64,000 bases of DNA from contig NZ_NHOA01000029.1 in the NCBI RefSeq assembly GCF_002727125.1, positions 1 to 64,000 of the forward strand, given 5' to 3'. Shown piece by piece: positions 32,476 through 40,513 of the stretch; positions within the stretch are counted from its first letter, which is position 1, and each line of letters opens with the position of its first letter. The DNA comes from Halorubrum persicum. Its GTDB lineage: Archaea; Halobacteriota; Halobacteria; Halobacteriales; Haloferacaceae. The notes below the pieces were generated by a model. It worked only from the letters and a program-made list of their open reading frames with translations, did not search any database and had not been told where the DNA came from. Made by a program: the position numbers and the translations under genes.

Positions 32476-34276
32476 CTCCGAGCCGCTCGATGACGACGAA
32501 GCTGAGCCCGGTGACGACGAGGAGGACGACGCCCATTGCGGTCGCCGGTCCGAGCCGACGCCCGATGAACCGTTCGATGGCGACCGGCATCGTGTACGCG
32601 TCGGCGCCGGTGGCGAGCACCACCGTCGCCGTGAACTCGCCGATGGAGATGGCGAACGCGAACGCCGCGCCGGCGACGACGCCGGGCCACACGAGGGGGA
32701 GCTCCACGTCGCGGATCACCCGCGCCCGCGACGCGCCGAGCGCCCGCGCCGACTCGATCAGCGAGCGGTCGAGCCCCTCCAGTCCGGGCGCGACCGTCCG
32801 AACGACGAAGGGGTAGCCGGCGACCGCGTGCGCGACCACGATGGCGACCGCGCCGGTCGCCGCGAACCGCCACCCGGCGACCTCCACGCCGAAGACGAGC
32901 CCGCGGAGGAGCCCGAGCCCGACGATGATCCCGGAGACGGCGAGGGGCGCCATCGCGGCCGTGTCGACCAGCTTCCGCCCCCGGTACCGCCGCGTCGTCA
33001 GCACCGCGACCACGACGCCCATCGGGAGCGCGAGCAGCGTCGCCGCCGACGCGAACGCCAGCGAGTTGCGGATCGCGGGCCACGGGCGCACCTGAAACGC
33101 CGCCCCCGTGCGCTGGCGGTCGAGGAGGAACCGGTAGTGCTCCAGCGTGAGCGCCCCGTCCCCGCCCGTGACGCTCGCGAGGACCATCGAGGCGATGGGC
33201 GCGACGAAGACGAGCCCCGCGACGACGGCGTAGGCGGCGAGGCCGAGCCGGGGGAGCACCTCCCGTGCGGTCGGCGCCGTCGGGACGAGGGGTTTGCGCG
33301 GAAGGGGCCGAACCCCCCGCGAACTGACGCTGTTTCGCGCCTCGTACCGCAGGTACGCGAGCAGGACGCCGAGCGAGATCGCCAGCTCGACGATCGCCAG
33401 CGCCGCCGCCTCGGCGTAGTTCAGGTCGCGGACGAGCCGGTAGACGAACACCTCGACGGTCGCCAGCTCGAACCCGCCGAGCGCGAGGACGATGGGGAAG
33501 GTGCCGAAGGTGAACACGAAGGTGAGCGCCGCGCCCGTCAGCACGGCGGGGTACACCTGCGGCGCGACCACGTCGAAGAAGGCCCGGACCGGCCCCGCGC
33601 CGAGGCTCCGGGCCGTCTCGACCGCGCTCGCGTCGACCGACTCCCACGCCGCGGTCGTCACCCGGGCGACGAGCGGCGCGTTGTAGAACGCGTGGGCGAT
33701 CACGATCGCCTCCAGCGTGAACATGAGGTCGACCGGCGGGAGCCCGGCGGCACCGAGAACCCGGTTGAGCGTCCCGTTGGTGCCGAACGTGGCGACGAAG
33801 CCGACGGCGACCATGATCGACGGGAGGACGAACGGGACGATCGTCAGCGACCGAAGGGTCCGGCGGCCGGGGAACTCGAAGCGCGCGAGGAGGTACGCCG
33901 CGGGGAGCCCCAGGGCGACGCTGGCGACCGTCGACAGCGCGGCCTGGTAGGCGGTGAACCCCACGATCCCGAGCCGGCGGTCCGGCGAGAGGAGCCCGCG
34001 CGCCACCGCGACCGGTGACTCCCCCGCGAACAGCCGGGCGAGTTCGCCGAAGTAGAACGGGTCGCGCAGGAGCTCGCCGAACACGGCGAGCGTGGGGGCG
34101 CCGTCGACGAGCACCGCCTCGATCAGGACGGTGCCGACCGGGTAGTAGAACGCGCCGACGAGCAAGACGCTCGTGACGGCCGCGAGCGCGGTCAACAGGC
34201 GTCCTCGGAGGCGCCCGTTGAGCCGGTCGCGGAGCGTCCGACCGCCGCCGGCGGCGTCGCGGTTGGCGTCTGACAC
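32456..34276 (-). CDS. thiP: ABC transporter permease, ThiP-like fused double domain
   Basis: The 606-residue membrane protein holds two permease domains in one chain, as in ThiP and iron FbpB types, with about twelve helices. Two EAA motifs are visible (ETARSLGAGPVRAFFDVVAP and ESARALGASRARVIRDVELP). I place the start at GTG 34276, 7 nt after the binding-protein stop; the longer frame from GTG 34327 only mirrors the end of that gene. It joins the binding protein and ATPase on either side to form the transporter. Confidence 0.82.
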   Translation of the reverse strand: MSDANRDAAGGGRTLRDRLNGRLRGRLLTALAAVTSVLLVGAFYYPVGTVLIEAVLVDGAPTLAVFGELLRDPFYFGELARLFAGESPVAVARGLLSPDRRLGIVGFTAYQAALSTVASVALGLPAAYLLARFEFPGRRTLRSLTIVPFVLPSIMVAVGFVATFGTNGTLNRVLGAAGLPPVDLMFTLEAIVIAHAFYNAPLVARVTTAAWESVDASAVETARSLGAGPVRAFFDVVAPQVYPAVLTGAALTFVFTFGTFPIVLALGGFELATVEVFVYRLVRDLNYAEAAALAIVELAISLGVLLAYLRYEARNSVSSRGVRPLPRKPLVPTAPTAREVLPRLGLAAYAVVAGLVFVAPIASMVLASVTGGDGALTLEHYRFLLDRQRTGAAFQVRPWPAIRNSLAFASAATLLALPMGVVVAVLTTRRYRGRKLVDTAAMAPLAVSGIIVGLGLLRGLVFGVEVAGWRFAATGAVAIVVAHAVAGYPFVVRTVAPGLEGLDRSLIESARALGASRARVIRDVELPLVWPGVVAGAAFAFAISIGEFTATVVLATGADAYTMPVAIERFIGRRLGPATAMGVVLLVVTGLSFVVIERLGGETRGL

Positions 34277-34283
34277 GCCGCCG

Positions 34284-35501
34284 TCAGTTCCCGGCGAACT
34301 GCCGCTCCCAGTCTTCGACCCACTCACTGACGGAGCCTTGGAGCTCGTCGTACGTGAACGTCACCGGTTCGGAGGGTTCCTGCGCCAGTTCGGCGTAGTC
34401 GTCCGGGAGCTCGGCGGTGTCGGTCGCGGGGAAGGCGACGTTGCGCTCGGCGATCTGCCCCTGCACGTCCGGCTCCAGCATGAACGACATGAACTCACGG
34501 GCGAGCTCGGGCTCGTCGGCGTCGGCGAAGACGGCCATCCCCTCCGGGGTGGCGTACGCCTGATCGTTCAGGAATCGGATCTGGTGTTCCTCGAGGTCCG
34601 CGCCCTCCATGTCCGCGAACACCTGGTCGGTGGAGTAGGAGACGACCATCGGCGCCTCGCCCTCGCTCCAGGCGGAGTAGGCGTCGTCCCACGAGCCGAG
34701 CACGCGCACGTCGTTGTCCTGCAGCTCCGCCCAGTAGTCGAGGTAGTCGTACTCCGGGTCGCCGTCTCCGCCCTCCACCACGCCGTCCGGCCCGTCGCCG
34801 AACCGGTGGACCGTGTGGAGCAGGAACGACCGGCCCGTCGCGGAGGCGCCGGGGTTCTGGGCGATGAGCGCGCCGGCGTGCTCGTCGGCGAGCAGGCCAT
34901 CGAACGTCTCCGGCGCCTCGGTGGCGGTGCCGTCGTACACGAGGCTCACGTAGCCGGTGTCGAAGGGGAGGGCGCGGTCGAACGGGTCGAACAGCAACCC
35001 CTCGCGCACGTCGTCGAACCCGGCGACCTCGCCGCGCTCGGCGAACAGGTCGTCGTCGAGCGTCTCGTCGACGCGCACGAGGTCCTCGGTGGTGAGCCCG
35101 ACGTAGAGGTCGGCGTCGATCGACACTCCCGAGCTGGCGCGCTCGACGTAGTAGTTCAGCTCGTTGTCCGGGGTCGCCCACTCCAGTTCGGCGTCGACGC
35201 GCGACTCGAACTCCTCTTTGAGCCACTCGCCGGGGCTCACCGAGGGGGCGTCGATGAAGCTACTGTAGGTCGCGACCGTCAGGGTGGGCGTCTCCTCGTC
35301 GCCTTCCCCGCCGTCCTCGCCGTCCGTCCCGTCTTCGCCGTCCTCACCGTCTGTCCCGTCCCCGCCGTCGCCGTCAGTCCCGTCGGAGCCATCGGAGCCG
35401 TCCGTCGGCTCGGCGCTGCACCCCGCGAGCGCGATGGCCCCCGCCGCGCCGCCGAGCGCGAGGAACCGACGCCGGGTCTCGGTCGTGTCGTCGTAGCTCA
35501 T
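34284..35501 (-). CDS. thiB: Thiamine-type ABC substrate-binding lipoprotein
   Basis: The 405-residue exported protein has a Tat motif (RRRFLALGG) and lipobox (ALAGC), then an acidic Gly/Asp/Glu linker rich in DG repeats (about 35-75). The mature domain opens TLTVATYSSFIDAPSVSPG, like archaeal ThiB proteins, and SYSTDQVF and QAYATPEGMAVF fit the same family. Thiamine or a phosphorylated form is the likely ligand, inferred from similarity. The ATG at 35501 follows a TATA-like CTTATGT (complement of 35527-35533), so the gene is probably leaderless. Confidence 0.8.
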   Translation of the reverse strand: MSYDDTTETRRRFLALGGAAGAIALAGCSAEPTDGSDGSDGTDGDGGDGTDGEDGEDGTDGEDGGEGDEETPTLTVATYSSFIDAPSVSPGEWLKEEFESRVDAELEWATPDNELNYYVERASSGVSIDADLYVGLTTEDLVRVDETLDDDLFAERGEVAGFDDVREGLLFDPFDRALPFDTGYVSLVYDGTATEAPETFDGLLADEHAGALIAQNPGASATGRSFLLHTVHRFGDGPDGVVEGGDGDPEYDYLDYWAELQDNDVRVLGSWDDAYSAWSEGEAPMVVSYSTDQVFADMEGADLEEHQIRFLNDQAYATPEGMAVFADADEPELAREFMSFMLEPDVQGQIAERNVAFPATDTAELPDDYAELAQEPSEPVTFTYDELQGSVSEWVEDWERQFAGN

Positions 35502-35510
35502 TACCGAGTT

Positions 35511-35533
35511 GTTACACCCGGTGGTTACATAAG
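35511..35533 (-). promoter_or_regulatory. thiB promoter with GTTACA direct repeat
   Basis: GTTACA occurs at 35511-35516 and 35524-35529, 13 bp apart, covering the TATA-like box and the bases between it and the start codon. A regulator binding here would block transcription. The regulator is not identified. Confidence 0.4.
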
Positions 35534-35541
35534 GGATCCGT

Positions 35542-35595
35542 GTCGCCGGCTCCGGATGCGGACCCGCCGGCCCCGGCGATTCCGGAGCCGGCGAC
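35542..35595. repeat. Perfect 15-bp inverted repeat between thiB and a lipoprotein gene
   Basis: GTCGCCGGCTCCGGA (35542-35556) is the exact complement of 35581-35595, with a 24-base spacer. It lies between two divergent promoters, behind the TATA boxes of both genes. Confidence 0.7.
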
Positions 35596-35719
35596 GGGGA
35601 CAGCGGCGGGACCACTCTCGGGGGGGATCGGGGGAGACGCGACACGCGATCGAGCGGGCCGTCTCACCGCCGATAGCGCCGCCGACACCGATTTAGCGCG
35701 TCTCCCCCTTCGATCCCCT

Positions 35720-36562
35720 ATGAGTAAGCGACCGACCGGACGAGAAGCGGCGGCGTCGAGCCGAAGTACCGCCGGGGTCACGCGGCGACGCCTGCTCGCG
35801 GGCGGCGCAGTCGCCGCGGTCGCGGGGCTGTCGGGCTGTCTCGGGGGGCGCGACGGACCGGTACCGAAGCCGGAGGTGACCAGCGACCGAATCGACGACT
35901 GGCGACAGATCGACGAGTCCGAGAGCACCGTCTTCGAGCGGTCGTACGGGCCGATAACGGTCCGCGCGCGGGAGTCGACGCGAATCTACGAGTACGTCGA
36001 CGTCGCCGAGGCGCTCGCGGAGACGGTCGACGCCTCGGGATCGCCCGTCGTCTTCTTCGCGACGCGGATCGACCTCCGCCCGGCGGTCGACCAGCTTCCG
36101 GCCGGCGTCGGCCGCGACCGGCTGATGACAGAGGTGGAGGCGGCGGCGACCGACGCGTTCCGCGCGCGGCTCCGGAACAGCGGCATCGAGAACGTCGAGG
36201 TCGTCGACGAGGGGATCACGACCGTCCGAAGCGGGCACACGGCGACCGCGTGGAAGCTCACCGGCGAGTACGCCGTCGACGGGTCGGTCCCGCTGCCGGA
36301 CGGGTCGACGACAGCGGTCAGCGAGACGGTCGAGATCGAGTCGCGGCTCGGCGTCTGGCACGACGGCACCGACGTGATCGTCGCCGGCGGCGCGTACCCG
36401 ACGGAGCCCCTGATCGAGGTCGTCGACGACGCGCTTCCCGACCCGATCGACGCGGAGACGTCGGTGACCGAGCTCGGCGACGCGGAGAGCGCCGACGCGC
36501 TCGCGACCGACCCCGCCGCGTTCGACGAGGACGTCTCGCAGCTGCTCATCTCGGTGACGTGA
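35720..36562 (+). CDS. Tat lipoprotein, DUF6517-like
   Basis: From ATG 35720 the protein has 280 residues. It starts with a Tat motif (TRRRLLAGG) and a lipobox (GLSGC), so it is exported and lipid-anchored. The mature part, about 230 residues, is a mixed alpha/beta domain with no catalytic motif. It resembles haloarchaeal DUF6517 lipoproteins, a tentative call. ATTTAGC (35691-35697) is a fitting TATA box, which rules out the longer upstream frame. Confidence 0.7.
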   Translation: MSKRPTGREAAASSRSTAGVTRRRLLAGGAVAAVAGLSGCLGGRDGPVPKPEVTSDRIDDWRQIDESESTVFERSYGPITVRARESTRIYEYVDVAEALAETVDASGSPVVFFATRIDLRPAVDQLPAGVGRDRLMTEVEAAATDAFRARLRNSGIENVEVVDEGITTVRSGHTATAWKLTGEYAVDGSVPLPDGSTTAVSETVEIESRLGVWHDGTDVIVAGGAYPTEPLIEVVDDALPDPIDAETSVTELGDAESADALATDPAAFDEDVSQLLISVT

Positions 36563-36592
36563 GCCGACGGGGAGGACGGCCGAACCGACCCG

Positions 36593-36598
36593 TTTAAT
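36593..36598 (+). promoter_or_regulatory. TATA box of hisA
   Basis: TTTAAT lies 25-30 nt before ATG 36623. Confidence 0.5.
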
Positions 36599-36622
36599 CG
36601 GCGGCCGCGGCTGTACCCCGGT

Positions 36623-37366
36623 ATGAGCCACTTCCCTTCCTTCGAGGTGATCCCCGCCGTCGACGTGCAGGACGGCGAGGTCGTCCAGCTGGTCGGCGGC
36701 GAGCGCGGCACGGGCAAGCGGTACGGCGACCCCGTCGAAGCCGCCGAGCGCTGGACCGAGGCGGGCGCCGAGACGCTCCACCTCGTCGACCTCGACGGGG
36801 CGTTCGAGGGCGAGCGCGTCAACGCCGACGCGATCGAGGCGGTCGTCGAGGCGGTCGGCGGGGACGGGGTCGGCCTCCAGCTCGGCGGCGGCATCCGGAC
36901 CGCGGAGGGGGCGAGAGAGCTCCTCGAGCTGGGACTCGACCGCGTCATCCTCGGGACCGCGGCGGTCGAGACGCCCGAGATCGTCGCCGACATCGACGAG
37001 ACTCATCCCGGCAGCGTCGTCGTCAGCCTCGACGCGAAGGACGGCGAGGTCGTCGTGAGCGGCTGGACCGAAGGGACCGGCCTCGACCCCGCCGAGGCCG
37101 CGACGCGCTACGAGGAACTGGGCGCGGGCGCGATCCTCTTCACGAACGTCGACGTGGAGGGGCAGCTCGAGGGGATCGACCGCGACGCGGTCGAGAGCGT
37201 GGTCGCCGCGGTCGACGTTCCGGTGATCGCCTCCGGCGGCGTCGCCAGCGTCGACGACGTGGTCGCGCTGCGAGACGCCGGCGCGGCCGCGGTGGTCGTC
37301 GGCACCGCGCTGTACGAGGGGCAGTTCACGCTGCGGGAGGCGCAGGCGGCCGCGGACGGGAACTGA
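36623..37366 (+). CDS. hisA: HisA, ProFAR isomerase (histidine biosynthesis)
   Basis: This 247-residue TIM-barrel enzyme converts ProFAR to PRFAR, the fourth step of histidine synthesis. The catalytic aspartates are in PAVDVQDGEVVQL (the first) and in the LFTNVDVEGQ region (the second). Phosphate-binding loops LGGGIRT and ASGGVAS are clear. hisB lies 2.5 kb downstream on the same strand but is separated by two leftward genes, so the his genes are scattered here. The promoter looks leaderless. Confidence 0.93.
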   Translation: MSHFPSFEVIPAVDVQDGEVVQLVGGERGTGKRYGDPVEAAERWTEAGAETLHLVDLDGAFEGERVNADAIEAVVEAVGGDGVGLQLGGGIRTAEGARELLELGLDRVILGTAAVETPEIVADIDETHPGSVVVSLDAKDGEVVVSGWTEGTGLDPAEAATRYEELGAGAILFTNVDVEGQLEGIDRDAVESVVAAVDVPVIASGGVASVDDVVALRDAGAAAVVVGTALYEGQFTLREAQAAADGN

Positions 37367-37402
37367 GTCGACCTCGCCGCGCGCTCGATCGCGGCGCTCC
37401 GC

Positions 37403-38203
37403 TCACTCCTCGGGTCGCTGGCGTTGGACGACCAGCACCGGACCGAGGAAGCGCTCGGCCACCTGCTCGGACGGCATCCCGAAAACGAACGTGGTGACCG
37501 ACGGATCGGTCTCGCCCATCACCACCGCGTCGTGGGATTCGGCCCGGCTCGCGATGGCGTCGATCGGGACGTCCTCCGCCTCGATCGTCGTCTCGATCCG
37601 GTCGGGCTCCACCCCGCGCTCGACGAGGTCGGCTTTCACCCCGTTCAGGAACGACTCCCCGTCGGCGGGGGACTCGTCCCCGCCGAGGATGTGGTACAGC
37701 GTCACCGCGACATCCGCGTCGGCGAACAGCCCGGCGACGAGCCGGGTGTTCCGCCCGACGCCGACGGTCCCGCGGAGCGCGACGAGCACCGACTCGACGC
37801 CCTCCGTACTGTTCGGGACCAGCACCGCGAGGCAGTCGTGTTCGTAGCTGAGCCGGTCGATGGTGGTCTCCTCGTCGTGGGTGAACACGAGCCGCGTCTG
37901 GACGTCGGCGCCGGCCGCGACGAGCTGCTCCGCGAACTCGTCGAGCTTCGACATCGCCGTCTCGCCGAACTGCTCGCGCGCCTGCTCGGTTGCCGTCTGG
38001 TCGGGGATCGTGTGGTATCCGAGCAGCACGACGCGGGCGTTCGCGAGCAGTTCGGGCGTGCCGTTGGGGATCGACTCGCCCTCCAACACCTCCAGCGGGA
38101 CCAGCACCGACGGTCGGTCGGCCCGGTCGGCTTCGTCGATCTCGCCCCGACCGTCGTCGATCTCGGGCTGTGCGCCGTCGTCGTCCGTGGGTGTCTCGGT
38201 CAT
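37403..38203 (-). CDS. Universal stress protein-like protein
   Basis: From ATG 38203 the protein has 266 residues. After an acidic N-terminus (about 30 residues) comes a Usp-like domain ending in SEQVAERFLGPVLVVQRQ. The usual ATP-binding loop G-x2-G-x9-G(S/T) is degenerate here (GETDPSVTTFVFGMPSE), so nucleotide binding is doubtful. It begins 1 nt after the amino-acid transporter stop and is co-transcribed with it. Transporter-Usp pairs are common in haloarchaea and suggest control of the transporter. Confidence 0.75.
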   Translation of the reverse strand: MTETPTDDDGAQPEIDDGRGEIDEADRADRPSVLVPLEVLEGESIPNGTPELLANARVVLLGYHTIPDQTATEQAREQFGETAMSKLDEFAEQLVAAGADVQTRLVFTHDEETTIDRLSYEHDCLAVLVPNSTEGVESVLVALRGTVGVGRNTRLVAGLFADADVAVTLYHILGGDESPADGESFLNGVKADLVERGVEPDRIETTIEAEDVPIDAIASRAESHDAVVMGETDPSVTTFVFGMPSEQVAERFLGPVLVVQRQRPEE

Positions 38204-38204
38204 C

Positions 38205-39632
38205 TCAGAAGTCACCTTTGAGTTCGACATCGGTCGCGTAGTATCGGTACCAGCCGTAGGCCGCGACCATGATGGCGGCGCCGATGCCGATCGACGCCGG
38301 CTGCATGAACGCGATGAGGGCGAAGCTGGCGAGCCCGCCGACCGCTGCGACCGTGAACCCGGCCGGACAGCGGAAGGAAGGCGTGTACCAGTCGGGCCGC
38401 TCCCGGCGGAGCTGGATCAGCGCGACGCAGATCAGCCCGTACATCACGAGGTGGAGGAAGGAGGCGACCTCCGCGAGCAGCTCCACCTGCCCCGTCGCGG
38501 CCAACACGACGATCGGGCCGCCGGCGATGCCGAGAGCGACGTGGGGCGTGCCGTACGCGAGGTTGAGCCGGCTCGCGGCCTCGGGGATGATCCCGTCGCG
38601 GCTCACGGCGTACACCGCGCGGGAGGCGCTGAGGATCGAGGCGTTCGCGCTGGAGAACGTCGCCAACAGCCCGGCGACGACGATCGCAAGCGCCCCCGGA
38701 AACCCGATGAACGACCGCGCGACCTCGACCATCGCCGTCTCCCCGAACTGCCCGAGGCGGGCGCTGCCGAACGCGCTCGTCGCGACGAAGATCGTGACGA
38801 CGTAGAAGACGCCGACGAGGATCACGGAGCCGACCATCGCCAGCGGCAGGTTCCGGGACGGCTCTTTGATGTCGCCGGCGACGGTCGCGACCTGTGCGAA
38901 GCCGAGATACGAGGTGAACACGAGCGCGGCGGTCTGTAACACCGGGAGCGCCCCGCCGGGCGGGAAGAAGCGCTCGGGGGTGCTCTCGGCGCCGAACACG
39001 CCGAGGGCGTCGAGGCTCCCGTAGCTTAGAAACAGCGTGAGGATGACGAGCAGCACGATGACGATCGCGTTCTGGAGCGCCGCGGTGTTCTCCGTCCCGA
39101 AGAGGCTGAGCGCCGTGAGCCCGACGCCGAAGGCGACGCCGAGGGGGACCGCGGGGTCGATCGGGAGCGCGATCCCCGCCTCGAGGAACACCTGTCCCGC
39201 GTAGCTGCCGAGCCCGACGAGGTAGAACGCGGAGGCGAACACGAGGCCGAGCCAGAGCCCGAGCCCGACGATCGCGCCCGGACCGGTGCCGAGCCCGCGC
39301 GAGATGAAGAAGTACCCGCCGCCGCTGCGCGGCATCGCGGTCGCGAGCTCCGACGCCGGGAGCGCGACGAGCAGCGCGACGACCGCGCCGATCGCGAAGG
39401 AGAGCGACGCCGCTGGACCCGCGTTCTCAGCCGCCAATCCGGGGAACACGAAGATCCCCGCGCCGATCATCGTCCCGACGCCGATCGCGAGGCCGCCGAC
39501 GAGGCCGATCGTCCGTTCGAGCTCCCCTTCGCCGGTGTCGGCGTCGACGACGTCGGCGAGGGCGTCGGAGGCCTCGAGATCGGGCGGTGCCGGCGCTGAC
39601 TCGCGCGTGTCGGCGGAGTCGGATCCGTCCAT
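38205..39632 (-). CDS. APC-family amino-acid permease
   Basis: From ATG 39632 the protein has 475 residues: an acidic cytoplasmic head (about 40 residues), then about twelve membrane helices. The APC signature [16 protein letters not shown] opens helix 1, and [12 protein letters not shown] is in the helix 3 region. It imports amino acids or cationic compounds; the substrate cannot be read. AAATATCC (complement 39661-39668) may be its TATA box. The Usp-like gene follows 1 nt after its stop. Confidence 0.85.
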   Translation of the reverse strand: MDGSDSADTRESAPAPPDLEASDALADVVDADTGEGELERTIGLVGGLAIGVGTMIGAGIFVFPGLAAENAGPAASLSFAIGAVVALLVALPASELATAMPRSGGGYFFISRGLGTGPGAIVGLGLWLGLVFASAFYLVGLGSYAGQVFLEAGIALPIDPAVPLGVAFGVGLTALSLFGTENTAALQNAIVIVLLVILTLFLSYGSLDALGVFGAESTPERFFPPGGALPVLQTAALVFTSYLGFAQVATVAGDIKEPSRNLPLAMVGSVILVGVFYVVTIFVATSAFGSARLGQFGETAMVEVARSFIGFPGALAIVVAGLLATFSSANASILSASRAVYAVSRDGIIPEAASRLNLAYGTPHVALGIAGGPIVVLAATGQVELLAEVASFLHLVMYGLICVALIQLRRERPDWYTPSFRCPAGFTVAAVGGLASFALIAFMQPASIGIGAAIMVAAYGWYRYYATDVELKGDF

Positions 39633-39803
39633 ACCGTGCGGAGACGATTCGCCGACGTGCCAAATATCCACCGCCGAGGACGGGACACCTGATTCCGGCG
39701 CCGGGGCGGGCGAGAGTCGTCGATCGGTCGGCGGGAATCGTCCCGTCCCCGCCCGATCCACCCATCGCGTCCGGGCTCCGGTCAGGTCAGCACACCCGCA
39801 ACC

Positions 39804-39812
39804 CACTTACGA
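39804..39812 (+). promoter_or_regulatory. TATA-like box of hisB
   Basis: CACTTACGA lies 21-29 nt before ATG 39833. Confidence 0.4.
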
Positions 39813-39832
39813 ATCGCCCGCGACGGGCCGGT

Positions 39833-40429
39833 ATGAGCGACCACGAGCGCGCGGCCGCCGTCTCGCGGGAGACCGGCGAGACGACGATCGACCTCACCCT
39901 CGCGATCGACGGCGACGGCGACAGCGAGATCTCGACGGGGATCGGCTTCTACGACCACATGCTGACGTCGTTCGCCAAGCACGGTCTCTTCGATCTCACC
40001 GTCGACTGCGACGGCGACCTCGAGATCGACGACCACCACACGGTCGAAGACGTGGCGATCTGCCTCGGCGAGGCGTTCGACGAGGCGCTCGGCGACAAGC
40101 GCGGGATCCGGCGGTACGCCGACCGGCGCGTCCCCCTCGACGAGGCGGTCGCGAGCGTCGTCGTCGACGTGGCCGGGCGACCGTACTACGAGTTCTCCGG
40201 GGAGTTCTCCCAGGAGTCGGTCGGGGAGTTCACGAGCGTCATGGCCGACCACTTCGCGCTGTCGCTGGCGCACAACGCCGGCCTGACGCTCCACGCCGCG
40301 GTCGAGACGGGCGACAACGCCCATCACGAGGTCGAGGCGCTGTTCAAGGCTCTGGCGCGGGCCCTCGACGACGCGACGCGGCTCGACGGGCGCCGCAGCG
40401 ACACGCCGAGCACGAAGGGCGAGCTGTAG
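39833..40429 (+). CDS. hisB: HisB, imidazoleglycerol-phosphate dehydratase
   Basis: This 198-residue manganese enzyme removes water from imidazoleglycerol phosphate, the sixth step of histidine synthesis. Metal-binding histidine clusters are visible in [22 protein letters not shown] and [13 protein letters not shown]. It is the stand-alone dehydratase form, without the phosphatase fusion found in some bacteria. ATG 39833 fits the family N-terminus and a TATA-like box just upstream. Confidence 0.92.
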   Translation: MSDHERAAAVSRETGETTIDLTLAIDGDGDSEISTGIGFYDHMLTSFAKHGLFDLTVDCDGDLEIDDHHTVEDVAICLGEAFDEALGDKRGIRRYADRRVPLDEAVASVVVDVAGRPYYEFSGEFSQESVGEFTSVMADHFALSLAHNAGLTLHAAVETGDNAHHEVEALFKALARALDDATRLDGRRSDTPSTKGEL

Positions 40430-40481
40430 GGTCGACGGCGGCCGCACGACCCTCCGAGACACCCACCGCCCCGTTCCGACG

Positions 40482-40489
40482 CTTTAAAT
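40482..40489 (+). promoter_or_regulatory. TATA box of hel308
   Basis: CTTTAAAT lies 25-32 nt before ATG 40514, the clearest leaderless promoter in the window. Confidence 0.55.
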
Positions 40490-40513
40490 CGGGTCGGGAC
40501 CCACCCTCCACCA

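Noticed and set aside
34284-35719. TPP riboswitch upstream of the thiB-like gene
   Set aside because: The start codon lies about 27 nt from the TATA box, leaving almost no leader, and no THI-box sequence was seen.
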